Shown: positions 1 through 8,439, counted from the first letter of the stretch. The stretch is DNA of 64,000 bases from Thalassobius sp965218685 (GCF_965218685.1 NZ_OZ244657.1:3286001-3350000), one strand, 5' to 3'. Program-made: numbers and translations. Notes: generated by a model not told the origin, from the sequence alone.

Positions 1-429
1 GCCGCCCTGCAATCCCCTGCCGGTCGCACCGCCGAGGTGTTCAACATCACAAGCCGTGAAAACGACCTGTATGATTTCTTGCTGGAGCGGTTGATCCGCA
101 CGCCCAAACCGGATCGCATCATGGGCAGCGCCCCCCCAAAGGCGCCCAACCTGCTGTCGATCCAGCTGGATGATCCCGACACACTGTCCGCGCTGGCCTC
201 GCGCGGGCTGCGCCTGGCCCCGGCCCAGCGCCGCGTCTGTCACTGGTCCGCCTACCTGCGGCCCGGCGTCTTTGACCTGTATCGCGCCTTGCTTTTCGAA
301 CCACACCGGCACCCCTTCGGTATGCTCCGCGCCGCCCTGCCAGATGAAATGCACCCCCGCTGGTCCCGGTTCCGTCCCGTCATGCCCGCAAAACCCGCCT
401 TGCCATTGCCTCCGAATGCCCCATCATGA
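1..429 (+). CDS. C-terminal part of an uncharacterised protein (5' end outside window)
   Basis: The reading frame is open from base 1 to the TGA at 427-429, so the true start lies upstream of the window; an internal GTG at 37 exists but nothing marks it as a start. About 142 residues are visible. They are basic and Arg/Pro-rich, with a segment reading RVCHWSAYLRPGVFDLYRAL and a proline-rich tail. I do not recognise the family; a hydrolase-like protein is possible but unsupported. The gene ends 22 bases before the glutathione transferase gene and reads in the same direction, so the two may be co-transcribed. Confidence 0.55.
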   Translation, partial: AALQSPAGRTAEVFNITSRENDLYDFLLERLIRTPKPDRIMGSAPPKAPNLLSIQLDDPDTLSALASRGLRLAPAQRRVCHWSAYLRPGVFDLYRALLFEPHRHPFGMLRAALPDEMHPRWSRFRPVMPAKPALPLPPNAPS

Positions 430-451
430 CCCCTAACGAAGGGGAGCCCAC

Positions 452-1159
452 ATGACCAATCCGATCGACCTGTTTTACTGGCCCACACCCAATGGATGGA
501 AAATCTCTATTGCCCTGGAAGAGATGAACCTGCCCTACAACCTGCATCTGGTGAATATCGGTGCCGGCGATCAGTTCGACCCCGAATTCCTGAAAATCGC
601 CCCCAATAACAGGATGCCCGCGATCATCGATCCCGATGGCCCTGATGGTGAGCCGATTTCAGTCTTCGAAAGCGGCGCGATCCTGCAATATCTGGCCCGC
701 AAGACCGGCCAGTTCTGCGGCCCGACCCAACGCGACCGCATCGCCGTGGACCAGTGGCTTATGTGGCAGATGGGCGGCGTCGGCCCGATGGCCGGCCAGG
801 CGCACCATTTCCTGAAATACGCCCCCTCGATGGAGCCGCCGAACGATTTGCCCTATGCCAAGGACCGCTATCGCAACGAGGTCAGCCGCCTGTACCGCGT
901 TTTGGACACCCAACTGGCGGACAACCAATACGTGGCGGGGGATTTCTACTCGATCGCTGACATGGCTATCTGGCCCTGGGCCTCGCTCTGGGAAGGGCAG
1001 GAACAGACGCTTGACGACAAACCCCACCTGAAACGCTGGCTGGACGAGGTCGGCGCCCGCCCCGCGGTTCAAAAAGGCCGCGCCTTGGCAGCAGACAAGC
1101 GAAAGAACCTACAGGACAGCAAAAAGGCGCAAAAGGTCTTGTTCGGCCAAAAAGGGTAA
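452..1159 (+). CDS. Glutathione S-transferase family protein, YfcG/YghU (Nu-class) type
   Basis: 235 residues, a normal length for this class. The N-terminal thioredoxin-like domain (about 1-90) has the segment PTPNGWKISIALEE; the Thr and Asn in TPN match the residues that hold glutathione in YfcG-type enzymes, which work as disulfide-bond oxidoreductases rather than classical transferases. The glutathione-binding motif ESGAILQYL follows near residue 75, then the all-helical C-terminal domain. The enzyme is cytosolic and is expected to act on glutathione disulfides. An AGGGGAG ribosome binding site sits 5 bases before the ATG. Family assignment is firm; substrate is inferred. Confidence 0.93.
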   Translation: MTNPIDLFYWPTPNGWKISIALEEMNLPYNLHLVNIGAGDQFDPEFLKIAPNNRMPAIIDPDGPDGEPISVFESGAILQYLARKTGQFCGPTQRDRIAVDQWLMWQMGGVGPMAGQAHHFLKYAPSMEPPNDLPYAKDRYRNEVSRLYRVLDTQLADNQYVAGDFYSIADMAIWPWASLWEGQEQTLDDKPHLKRWLDEVGARPAVQKGRALAADKRKNLQDSKKAQKVLFGQKG

Positions 1160-1169
1160 CCCAAGCCCC

Positions 1170-1200
1170 GTTCTTTGCTCTTCAAATACTCAAATCCCGG
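1170..1200 (+). repeat. Interspersed intergenic repeat, copy 1 of 4
   Basis: The core reads TTCTTTGCTC, then a short variable stretch, then AAATACTC. Near-identical cores occur at 13917, 39268 and 51526, all on the plus strand and all in intergenic DNA. This copy lies between the convergent ends of the GST and yciB genes and runs directly into a hairpin. It fits a small non-coding repeat family; function unknown. Confidence 0.6.
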
Positions 1201-1224
1201 CCTCTCACCTTAGCGCGAGGCCGG
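1197..1224. terminator. Hairpin between convergent GST and yciB genes
   Basis: Arms CCGGCCTC (1197-1204) and GAGGCCGG (1217-1224) pair perfectly around a 12-base loop. It sits between two convergent genes, where a bidirectional terminator is expected, but there is no strong T-run on either side. Termination is inferred from position. Confidence 0.5.
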
Positions 1225-1229
1225 CAATT

Positions 1230-1841
1230 TTACGCTTCACCCTCATCCCCGTCCTCAGCGATCGAGTAGCGTTTGAACACCCCGCCTTGGGTCATGAAGA
1301 ACAAGAATATCGCAGCTGTCAGGCCGAAGGTCTTGAAATACACCCAGATTTCAGTGGTTTGCGTGCGCCAGATAATCTCGTTCAGCACGGCCAGAGCGAA
1401 GAAAAACGCGCACAGCCTGCGCGTCAGCACCATCCAGCCCTCGTCCTTCAAGGGCAAGGCCGCGTCCATCACGCTTTGCAGATAGCTTTCACCGCGCAGA
1501 AGCCCGATGCCCAGGGCTGCGCCGAACAGCACATAGATCAGCGTCGGTTTCATTTTGAAAAACCGGTCGTCGTTCAACCAAACCGACAGCCCGCCGAAAA
1601 CCACCACCAGCACCAAAGTGACGATCTGCATTTTCGACAGATGTCCCGTCAGTTTCCACAGCAGCAAGGTCGAGATCAGCATGACCGGGATGAACCCTGC
1701 GGTAACCAGGATAAAGCCCTCGTATTCAGTGCCGCCTATGGTGAATATCCGGTCCTTGAGCCACAAATAGGCGGCAAAGAACAGAACCACGGGGCCCAGC
1801 TCCAGCCCGGTTTTCAGCATCGGATTGATCTTTTCGGCCAT
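1230..1841 (-). CDS. yciB: YciB/IspZ-family inner membrane protein (septation protein A homologue)
   Basis: 203 residues, hydrophobic, with about five or six membrane-spanning segments and the family-typical stretches KTGLELGPVVLFFAAYL near the N-terminus and FKMKPTLIYVLFG in the middle. YciB proteins are inner membrane proteins linked to envelope integrity and cell division; their biochemical activity is not known. I chose the ATG at 1841 (MAEKINPMLK) because homologues begin here; a longer frame exists upstream but overlaps the preceding transporter gene. The ATG lies 2 bases after that gene's stop, so the two are almost certainly co-transcribed. Confidence 0.92.
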   Translation of the reverse strand: MAEKINPMLKTGLELGPVVLFFAAYLWLKDRIFTIGGTEYEGFILVTAGFIPVMLISTLLLWKLTGHLSKMQIVTLVLVVVFGGLSVWLNDDRFFKMKPTLIYVLFGAALGIGLLRGESYLQSVMDAALPLKDEGWMVLTRRLCAFFFALAVLNEIIWRTQTTEIWVYFKTFGLTAAIFLFFMTQGGVFKRYSIAEDGDEGEA

Positions 1842-1843
1842 GC

Positions 1844-2746
1844 TCAGCCTCCCATTTCGACGATCACGGCGCCGGCCGCGATCAGTGCCATCAGGGCCAG
1901 CCGCCGCGGGCCCACGGTTTCCTTCAGCACGACCCAACCAATCAGGGCCGCAAATACGGTCGAGGTTTCGCGCAACACCGCGGCCTCGCCTACCTTGTCC
2001 AATCGCGTGGCCAACATGATCGAGCCGAAGCTCAGGAAGGCCACGATCGCCCCGCTTACCCCCCGCACGGCCAGGGGCCCCAACGCGGGGGTCTGCGCCA
2101 TCGAGCGCCAGCGTACCCCAGCCACAACCGGCATGAACAACCCGTCGATCAGAAAGAACCACGCCAGAAAGGTAAATGGGTCCGCAGTGGCGCGAATACC
2201 ATAGGCGTCATAGGTCGTATAGGCCGCAACCAGGCTCCCGGTCATCACCGCCAGCATCAACGCCGAGCCAAGCGTGGCCCGATCCACCTGCAGCTTGAGA
2301 TAATTGTACACCGCCAGTCCGAAAATCCCGCTCAGCAGCACTGCAACACCCAGCCATTGTGTCAGCGTAAAAGTCTCGTCAAACAGCAAATAGGCGCCAA
2401 TCACCGTGAAAAACGGCCCCGTGCCGCGTACCACTGGATAGACCACCGTATAGGCTCCCCGGCTATAGGCCATGGCCTGCATCGTCTTATAGACCGTGTG
2501 GATAACCCAAACGATGGCAAAGATCGGCCACATGTGCGGCTCGGGCCAGGGAACGACGAACAGGGCAAAGGGTGCGGCCAGCAGCGTATAGGACAGATCG
2601 ATCGCGCCGCGCGACAGCCACGGATCGTGCCGCCCCTTTTGCAAGGCGCCGAACACCGCATGCAGCAGGGCTGCCAGCAAGGCCAGGACCAAAGCGACCT
2701 GGTGGCCTGCCTCGGTGCCCTCCAGGCTGATCAGCCAGGCGCTCAT
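1844..2746 (-). CDS. EamA/DMT-superfamily membrane transporter
   Basis: 300 residues with about ten hydrophobic segments arranged as two EamA-type repeats (roughly 15-145 and 160-300). The second repeat ends with VLKETVGPRRLALMALIAAG, a common closing element of this fold. Members of the drug/metabolite transporter superfamily move small metabolites or amino acids across the inner membrane; the substrate cannot be read from sequence. Its ATG overlaps the stop of the upstream gene by four bases (ATGA), and yciB follows 2 bases after its stop, giving a three-gene minus-strand operon. Confidence 0.88.
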   Translation of the reverse strand: MSAWLISLEGTEAGHQVALVLALLAALLHAVFGALQKGRHDPWLSRGAIDLSYTLLAAPFALFVVPWPEPHMWPIFAIVWVIHTVYKTMQAMAYSRGAYTVVYPVVRGTGPFFTVIGAYLLFDETFTLTQWLGVAVLLSGIFGLAVYNYLKLQVDRATLGSALMLAVMTGSLVAAYTTYDAYGIRATADPFTFLAWFFLIDGLFMPVVAGVRWRSMAQTPALGPLAVRGVSGAIVAFLSFGSIMLATRLDKVGEAAVLRETSTVFAALIGWVVLKETVGPRRLALMALIAAGAVIVEMGG

Positions 2747-3177
2747 ATCATGCGCAGTTGAACAAGTCCGGATACGCCCTTGGCCATCGCAGCCGCCGGA
2801 TCCGCCAGATCCATGGTCGAGCCGTCAAGCCTGCAGATCAGGTCACCGCCAACGGGTTGCAGGGCGTAGGCTTCGATCAGGCTGTCCTGAATGCTGTCGA
2901 TCACAAAGTCTGAACGATGCGAGGGCGTCACGCACAGATGGGTGACGCGCGGCGGACAATCTTCGACGTGGCTGTCCCAGATCACGCGGCCCATGCCGAC
3001 CACATCGTCATGCAAGGTCAGCACGCATTCGGCGCAAACCACGCGGCCGTCGGGCCAGGCGCCATCGTCCCAATCGCTGTCGACGCGGGCCCATTGCATC
3101 AGGTCATCCATGGCCTCGAACAGCCCGGTTTCGCCCCATTCGGATTGGGATTTCAGGGTCTCGAAAATCTCAAGCAT
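2743..3177 (-). CDS. Conserved hypothetical protein, first gene of a DMT-yciB operon
   Basis: 144 residues, acidic, soluble, without signal peptide or membrane segment. The central region (WDSHVEDCPPRVTHLCVTPS) has several Cys and His residues, but no pattern I recognise as a metal site. I cannot assign a family. The stop overlaps the DMT transporter start by four bases, so it is translationally coupled to a membrane transporter and yciB. Upstream lies the 223-base gap that separates it from ftsY and holds the DnaA-box-like and GANTC cluster, so that region may include its promoter. Confidence 0.75.
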   Translation of the reverse strand: MLEIFETLKSQSEWGETGLFEAMDDLMQWARVDSDWDDGAWPDGRVVCAECVLTLHDDVVGMGRVIWDSHVEDCPPRVTHLCVTPSHRSDFVIDSIQDSLIEAYALQPVGGDLICRLDGSTMDLADPAAAMAKGVSGLVQLRMI

Positions 3178-3239
3178 ATCCGTGCCGTCCGCGCCTATCG
3201 GGGCACGGCAAAGCGCCGGAAACCCCTGATTACAAGAGC

Positions 3240-3402
3240 GAATCCCCAGCAGGAATCACGCCCCTATTGTCCAAGTCCTGAATTTCTGACTCGGGCGGGG
3301 GGCCGGCGCAACCGGACTCATGTGGATTATCTGGGGATAAACCGGGGGATAAACTGGGGGAATCCTGTGGCTTTTGTCCTGAACGGAAATTGGCCCCGAT
3401 TC
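3240..3402. other. Cluster of GANTC sites and DnaA-box-like direct repeats next to ftsY
   Basis: Six GANTC pentamers lie at 3240-3244, 3253-3257, 3288-3292, 3315-3319, 3360-3364 and 3398-3402; the last overlaps the ftsY 3' end. Between them are three phased sequences resembling the reverse complement of the DnaA box: TGTGGATTA (3321), TGGGGATAA (3332) and GGGGGATAA (3344), with 1, 1 and 2 differences from TGTGGATAA and start-to-start spacing of 11 and 12 bases. In alphaproteobacteria GANTC is methylated by CcrM. A replication-linked or cell-cycle regulatory role is inference; the region is not obviously AT-rich. Confidence 0.45.
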
Positions 3403-4516
3403 AGTCCTCTAAACCGGTCAGCGCGCGGGCGAAATCGGTCGGATCAAAGGGGGCCAGATCGTCAATCTGCTCGCCCACACCGATGGCATGAATGGGCAGC
3501 CCGAACTTGTCGGCAAGCGCCACCAGAACGCCGCCCTTCGCCGTGCCGTCCAGCTTGGTCATCACCAACCCCGAGACATCGGCCAATTCCTGGAACGTCT
3601 TGACCTGACTCAGCGCGTTCTGGCCCGTCGTCGCGTCCAGCACCAGCAGAGTGTTATGCGGCGCGGTTTCGTCCTTTTTGCGGATGACCCGGACGATCTT
3701 GGCCAGCTCCTCCATCAGGTCAGCGCGGTTTTGCAGACGGCCCGCAGTGTCGATCATCAGCAGGTCGGCCCCGTCGGCCTCGGCCTTGGTCATCGCATCA
3801 AAGGCCAGGCTGGCCGGATCGCTGCCCTCGGGGGCGGTCAGAACCGGCACGCCAGCCCGGTCGCCCCAGACTTGCAGCTGCTCGACCGCCGCCGCGCGGA
3901 AGGTATCGCCCGCCGCGATCACCACGTTCTTGCCGGCCGCTTTGAATTGGCTGGCCAGCTTGCCGATCGTCGTGGTTTTGCCCGAGCCGTTCACGCCCAC
4001 AACCAGCACGACCTGCGGTTTCTTGGGGTACAATGGCAGCGGTTTGGCAACGGGCTCCATCACGCGCGCGATTTCCTCGGCCAAAATAGTCTTGATCTCG
4101 GTGGTCGAGACTTTTTTGCCGAACCGCCCCTCGGCGATATTGGCCGTCACCCGCAGCGCGGTATCCACCCCCATATCCGAGGCGATCAGCAGCTCTTCGA
4201 GCTGTTCCAGCATGTCATCGTCCAAGGTGCGACGGACGACGGTGCGGCTCTCGTCGCGGCCAAGAAGACGGCCGATGATGCCGGGTTTGGGGTCGGGTTT
4301 CGCGACTTCCGGCGCAGGCGCAGGTTCCGGGATTGGTTCAGCCACGGGGTCAGGGGTAATTTCCGGCGCGGGTTCGGGCGCGGGTTCGGGCGCCGCCTTT
4401 TCAACCTCGGTCACTTCTTCTTCGACACCGCCGTCCTCGACAATCGCGTCCAGCCCCTGATCGAGCTTGGATGACGAACGGGTCAGGCGTTGTTTCAGCT
4501 TGCCGAAAAAGGACAT
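3401..4516 (-). CDS. ftsY: Signal recognition particle receptor FtsY
   Basis: 371 residues. FtsY docks ribosome-SRP complexes at the inner membrane by forming a GTPase heterodimer with Ffh. An acidic, Pro/Glu-rich N-terminal A domain (about 20-75, with Pro-Glu-Pro-Ala repeats) precedes the helical N domain and the GTPase G domain. Visible G motifs are GVNGSGKTTTIGK (P-loop), DTAGR and TKLDGTAKGG, and the end (IDDLAPFDPTDFARALTG) is typical. A GGAGG ribosome binding site precedes the ATG. It is transcribed away from the lysoplasmalogenase-type gene 57 bases upstream, which has the same orientation. Confidence 0.98.
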   Translation of the reverse strand: MSFFGKLKQRLTRSSSKLDQGLDAIVEDGGVEEEVTEVEKAAPEPAPEPAPEITPDPVAEPIPEPAPAPEVAKPDPKPGIIGRLLGRDESRTVVRRTLDDDMLEQLEELLIASDMGVDTALRVTANIAEGRFGKKVSTTEIKTILAEEIARVMEPVAKPLPLYPKKPQVVLVVGVNGSGKTTTIGKLASQFKAAGKNVVIAAGDTFRAAAVEQLQVWGDRAGVPVLTAPEGSDPASLAFDAMTKAEADGADLLMIDTAGRLQNRADLMEELAKIVRVIRKKDETAPHNTLLVLDATTGQNALSQVKTFQELADVSGLVMTKLDGTAKGGVLVALADKFGLPIHAIGVGEQIDDLAPFDPTDFARALTGLED

Positions 4517-4573
4517 GGAACCTCCGAAAGTGTTTCATCCCAACTAGCCATTCTGGCTGGGCAATGGAAGCCC

Positions 4574-5206
4574 TCAGGGCGCGGCAAAGACGTAGAACCC
4601 GGTCATGATCAGCGCCTGTGCGCCCCAATACAGCGCCCAGATGGCATGCGCGCCCAGCCGCGAGCTGCGCCCCAGGAACAGTTGCGTGGACAGAATCAGG
4701 TCAGAGGCGACAAAGCAAAGCGCCCCGGCCAGCACCCATCCGCGTCCCTCCCATGGCAGTGCGGCGGCCACGCCCATCGCCAGGATCAGCACCACGTAGC
4801 CCCGCACCACCCCGCGCAGCTCGCCGGTATGAGGGGCCAACCATCGCTCGGTCGACAGGCCCAACCCAATCAGCGCCGCGGCCACGCCCCAGAACAGCAG
4901 GTCGGGCGCCCCCACCGGCAGGACGGTGACAAAAGCCAGCACATAAAGCACGTGCCCCAGGGCAAAGGCCCCAATCCCGGCTTTCAGAATGGACTCGCCC
5001 GGCCGCGACAACAGAAAATCCCCCAGCGCACAGGCCCACAGCCCCGCCAGCGCCAATCCCGGCAGCCCCGCATGGCCAAGCGCGATGGCTGGCAGCACCA
5101 CGGCTGCAGTCTTGATCAGGCTTCGTGGCCAGCTTTCTGTGCGCCAGCAAAACCACACGCCATAAATCAGCGCCATCGCAGCGCCCAGCAGGATCAGGAT
5201 GTTCAT
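4574..5206 (-). CDS. Lysoplasmalogenase/YhhN-family membrane protein
   Basis: 210 residues, almost entirely hydrophobic, with about seven to eight membrane segments. The stretch CALGDFLLSRPGESILKAG and the later CFVASDLILS are the conserved acidic-residue motifs of the YhhN family, which includes enzymes cleaving the vinyl-ether bond of lysoplasmalogens. Bacterial members are often of unknown substrate, so only the family is firm. I chose the ATG at 5206 because AGGAGG precedes it at good spacing; a longer frame to 5254 lacks such a site. FtsY lies downstream on the same strand. Confidence 0.85.
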   Translation of the reverse strand: MNILILLGAAMALIYGVWFCWRTESWPRSLIKTAAVVLPAIALGHAGLPGLALAGLWACALGDFLLSRPGESILKAGIGAFALGHVLYVLAFVTVLPVGAPDLLFWGVAAALIGLGLSTERWLAPHTGELRGVVRGYVVLILAMGVAAALPWEGRGWVLAGALCFVASDLILSTQLFLGRSSRLGAHAIWALYWGAQALIMTGFYVFAAP

Positions 5207-5277
5207 GGGGCCTCCTTTATTGGTCAGCCTAACCATGGGTCCGCGCAAATCCACCGAAATCGGCCCCGCGCGGATTT

Positions 5278-5309
5278 GTGACTTGGCAAAACCGTAAATC
5301 CAAGGTCAC
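5278..5309. promoter_or_regulatory. Inverted repeat in divergent promoter region
   Basis: Arms GTGACTTGG (5278-5286) and CCAAGGTCAC (5300-5309) are inverted copies with one extra base in the right arm, separated by 13 bases. It lies between the divergent lysoplasmalogenase-type gene and the small secreted-protein gene, ending 9 bases before the latter's ATG. Position suggests an operator or a 5' UTR hairpin; no cognate regulator is identified. Confidence 0.35.
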
Positions 5310-5318
5310 TCTCAGCGT

Positions 5319-5708
5319 ATGAGACATTATCTTTTTCTTTTTTCCCTTGCCACGCCTGCGCTGGCCGAAACCCCGATGAACGGCGACGAATTTGATGCCT
5401 ATACGCGGGACAAAACCTTTTACTTCGCCGAATCCGGTCAGCCCTATGGCGCCGAGGAATACCTGCCCAACCGCCGCGTAAGATGGTCCTTTCTGGATGG
5501 ACGCTGCAAGGACGGGAAGTGGTACGAGGAAGCCGGGCAAATCTGCTTTGTTTACGAAGACCGGCCCGATCCTCAATGCTGGAGCTTCTTCGACAAACCT
5601 GCTGGGCTGATCGCACGTTTTGAAGGCGTCACAGGGGGCACCATCCTGTACGAAACCCGTCAGAGCGAGCAGCCAATGATGTGCATGGGCCCTGACGTTG
5701 GCGTTTGA
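5319..5708 (+). CDS. Small secreted protein of unknown function
   Basis: 129 residues. The first 16 residues form a signal peptide (MRHYLFLFSLATPALA, cleavage expected after Ala-Leu-Ala), so the mature protein of about 113 residues should be periplasmic. It contains four Cys residues (in RCKDGKW, GQICFVY, PQCWSF, MMCMG), consistent with two disulfides, and many aromatic residues. The layout resembles small periplasmic Cys-containing proteins common in alphaproteobacteria, but I cannot name a family. It is read alone, divergent from the lysoplasmalogenase-type gene. Confidence 0.75.
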   Translation: MRHYLFLFSLATPALAETPMNGDEFDAYTRDKTFYFAESGQPYGAEEYLPNRRVRWSFLDGRCKDGKWYEEAGQICFVYEDRPDPQCWSFFDKPAGLIARFEGVTGGTILYETRQSEQPMMCMGPDVGV

Positions 5709-5850
5709 TATTACAACTTGGTTTGAAGATTAGGCGGGCCCAAGCCCCCCAAGCTTATCCTTTTCCAACAATTTTGGCTTTTTGCTTTCCGTGTGCGATT
5801 TGCCTGCCTAGGATGCATGAAACAAGGTTTCCCCCGCACCGGAGCTGCGC

Positions 5851-6870
5851 GTGTATCTTTTTGCCTTCGCCACGCTGTTGCCAACCACGTGCCTAAGCCT
5901 GGCCGCCCTTGTCGGAGGCCCCCTTGTCTGGACCGGGCTTATCGTGATGTCGGCCGGGTGCTATGCCGTGGATCGTCTGGCCCATGGCCAAGCCGCCCGC
6001 CGGATAGGCTCAGAATTCCCCACCGGAGACGCCCTGCTGACTGCGCTGGGTTTGCTTCACTTGCCGATGCTGACATTGGCCGTCTGGGCGATTTCCTCGG
6101 CGCCCTATCTGATTTTCCCCGAGCGTATCGGGCTGCTGATCGGCTTTGGCCTGTTTTTCGGCCAGATCGGCCACCCCAACGCCCACGAGCTTATTCATCG
6201 CCCCAACCGGGGACTTCGCGCATTGGGCGTCATGACCTACGCGACGCTGCTGATCGGGCACCATGCCTCGGCGCATCGGCTGGTGCATCATGTCCATGTG
6301 GGCACTGCGGCTGACCCCAATTCGGCCCCGCAAGGCACGGGGTTTTGGCGTTTCTTTGCCAAGGCGTGGCGCGGGTCTTTTGTCGCTGGTCTGCGGGCAG
6401 AAAAAGCCCTGCGTCGCCGCGCGAAACACCCAGCGAAAAACCATAACCCCTATTTTATCTATCTATTTTGGTCCCTTACATCCCTTGGCTTATCGTGGGC
6501 GGTCGGCGGTGCGGCTGGAATTGGCGTCGTGGTGGCCGTGGCGGTCTATGCCCAAATCCAGATTTTCCTGGCCGATTACGTACAACATTACGGGCTGCGC
6601 CGGGCGCTGAAGCCTGATGGCAAACCCCAACCTGTCGGCCCCCAGGATTCGTGGAACAGCCCGCATTTAGGCTCCAGCGCGATGATGCTGAACGCCCCAA
6701 GACATTCAGACCATCATATGCATCCGGGGCGGCATTTCCCGGCTTTGCGACTGGACGCAGAGATGCCCGTTTTGCCCTATTCACTGCCCGTCATGGCGGT
6801 GATCGCCCTGATTCCACCCCTGTGGCGCCGCATGATGGATCCACGGGTCAAGGCGATCAAAACGGTCTGA
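5851..6870 (+). CDS. AlkB-type membrane di-iron hydroxylase (alkane 1-monooxygenase family)
   Basis: 339 residues, GTG start with GGAG 6 bases upstream. The integral membrane desaturase/hydroxylase His boxes are present in order: HELIHR near residue 115, HRLVHHVHVG near 145, QHYGLRR near 250 and RHSDHHMHP near 285, with about six hydrophobic segments around them. These His residues hold the di-iron centre. Known AlkB enzymes hydroxylate medium-chain alkanes using rubredoxin electrons. The second box differs from classical AlkB (His-Arg-Leu-Val-His-His), so the substrate may be another aliphatic compound. No rubredoxin gene adjoins; the nearest iron-sulfur carrier is the ferredoxin at 11.2 kb. 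Confidence 0.85.
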   Translation: MYLFAFATLLPTTCLSLAALVGGPLVWTGLIVMSAGCYAVDRLAHGQAARRIGSEFPTGDALLTALGLLHLPMLTLAVWAISSAPYLIFPERIGLLIGFGLFFGQIGHPNAHELIHRPNRGLRALGVMTYATLLIGHHASAHRLVHHVHVGTAADPNSAPQGTGFWRFFAKAWRGSFVAGLRAEKALRRRAKHPAKNHNPYFIYLFWSLTSLGLSWAVGGAAGIGVVVAVAVYAQIQIFLADYVQHYGLRRALKPDGKPQPVGPQDSWNSPHLGSSAMMLNAPRHSDHHMHPGRHFPALRLDAEMPVLPYSLPVMAVIALIPPLWRRMMDPRVKAIKTV

Positions 6871-6879
6871 TCCGATAGA

Positions 6880-8439
6880 CTAGAACAGGCTGCCTTGTTC
6901 GGGTGGTTTGGACGGTGACTTGCGTGCGGGCTTGGATGCGGGTTTCCCGCCGTCGTCCAGGGCAAGCGTGCCATCCGCGAACTCAATCTCAAGCGCCTTG
7001 GCTTTTTTCGCCGCTTTCGAGGTTGTCACAACTGCGCCATCCCCGCGGACAACCGCATATCCGCGTTGCAACGTCGCCTTATACCCCAACGTCTCGCGCA
7101 GGTGATCCAGACGGTCGATGTTCTTGCGCCAGGTGTCCGTCTGGCGGGATGCGGCTTGTGAAAAACGCTGAGCGACATTGTCAAAATTCTGGTATTTTCG
7201 TTTGATATCAGCGTCTATGGGGCCGGTCTTCAACCGTTCTGCTCGCAGGCGTAAAGCCTCGGACTTGGCGGCAACCGTGCGGGACAGACCCGCATCCAGA
7301 CGCGGAGACAATTCGGCAAGGCGGCGTTTTTCGGTTTCGATCTGTCGCCTCAGCGCCGAGGCGCGCAACCCGCCCGAGGCCTCGGACAGTTTCACACGGC
7401 GCAATTGCACCGAACGGATCAACCCTTGCGGCAGCCGATCCCCCCAGACGTCCATTTTCTGGCGCGGTCCCTCCAGCAGCGTTTCGGCACGGGGCAACGC
7501 GCGGCCAAGATCGCGCAGACGTTGCCCGCGCTGGGAGATCCCTTGGGTCAGGGCGCGGCTGAGGCGGGCGTTTTGCTGATCCAGCCAGCCCATAAGCTCC
7601 AACCGGACGGGAACGGCCAGCTCGGCCGCTGCGGTGGGCGTGGGCGCGCGTTTGTCCGACACATAGTCGATCAGGGTGGTATCCGTTTCATGCCCCACCG
7701 CTGAAATCAGCGGGATGTCCGAAGCCGCGGCGGCGCGGGCGACCTCTTCTTCGTTGAAGCCCCACAGATCCTCGATCGAGCCGCCCCCGCGCGCGACGAT
7801 CAGCAGGTCCGGCCGGGGCAGCGACCCGCCCGGCGTCAGCGCGTTGAAACCCCGGATCGCATTAGCCACTTCGGGCGCACATTTCTGGCCCTGCACGGCA
7901 ACGGGCCAGATCAGCACCTTGCGCGGGAACCGGTCGCGCAGACGGTGCAAAATATCGCGGATCACTGCGCCAGAGGGCGAGGTCACAACCCCGATCACCT
8001 CGGGCAAATAGGGCAGCGGGCGTTTGCGTTCGGGGGCAAACAACCCTTCGGCGGCCAGCGCGGCCTTGCGTTTCTCCAGCATGGCCATCAGCGCGCCCAT
8101 GCCGGCGGGTTTGATGTCCTCGATCACCATCTGATATTTGGATTGGCCCGGGAAGGTGGTCAGACGGCCGGTGGCGACGACCTCCATGCCCTCCTCGGGA
8201 CGGGTGGTCAGCTTTGCAGCGACGCCCTTCCAGATCACACCGGCCAGAACGGCGCGGTCATCCTTCAGATCCATATAGACGTGGCCGGATCGGGGCAGAG
8301 ACACGCGCCCCACCTCACCGCGGATGCGGACATGGGAGAACTCGCCCTCGATCATGCGTTTCACCACGCCCGAGATCTCGGACACGCTGAATTCCGGGGC
8401 GTTTTGGCCTTCGGGGGCCTGATCAAAAAGTTCCGACAT
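6880..8439 (-). CDS. xseA: Exodeoxyribonuclease VII large subunit
   Basis: 519 residues. With the XseB small subunit (not in this window) it degrades single-stranded DNA in both directions. The N-terminal OB-fold begins FSVSEISGVVKRMIEGEF (about 17-34); the catalytic domain shows SPSGAVIRDILHRL, ARGGGSIEDLWGFNEE and SAVGHETDTTLIDYV, all family signatures, followed by a long coiled region (about 300-450) and a Lys/Pro-rich tail. I start it at the ATG at 8439 (MSELFDQA), where homologues begin; the upstream extension in frame overlaps the divergent purD. Its 3' end faces the alkB-type gene with only 9 bases between stops. Confidence 0.97.
   Translation of the reverse strand: MSELFDQAPEGQNAPEFSVSEISGVVKRMIEGEFSHVRIRGEVGRVSLPRSGHVYMDLKDDRAVLAGVIWKGVAAKLTTRPEEGMEVVATGRLTTFPGQSKYQMVIEDIKPAGMGALMAMLEKRKAALAAEGLFAPERKRPLPYLPEVIGVVTSPSGAVIRDILHRLRDRFPRKVLIWPVAVQGQKCAPEVANAIRGFNALTPGGSLPRPDLLIVARGGGSIEDLWGFNEEEVARAAAASDIPLISAVGHETDTTLIDYVSDKRAPTPTAAAELAVPVRLELMGWLDQQNARLSRALTQGISQRGQRLRDLGRALPRAETLLEGPRQKMDVWGDRLPQGLIRSVQLRRVKLSEASGGLRASALRRQIETEKRRLAELSPRLDAGLSRTVAAKSEALRLRAERLKTGPIDADIKRKYQNFDNVAQRFSQAASRQTDTWRKNIDRLDHLRETLGYKATLQRGYAVVRGDGAVVTTSKAAKKAKALEIEFADGTLALDDGGKPASKPARKSPSKPPEQGSLF

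Noticed and set aside
1230..2162. 310-residue version of YciB
   Set aside because: The extra N-terminal residues are the out-of-frame reading of the DMT gene; conserved YciB sequence starts at 1841.
4546..4558. AGCCA/TGGCT small inverted repeat between the lysoplasmalogenase-type gene and ftsY
   Set aside because: Five-base arms are expected by chance in DNA of this composition.
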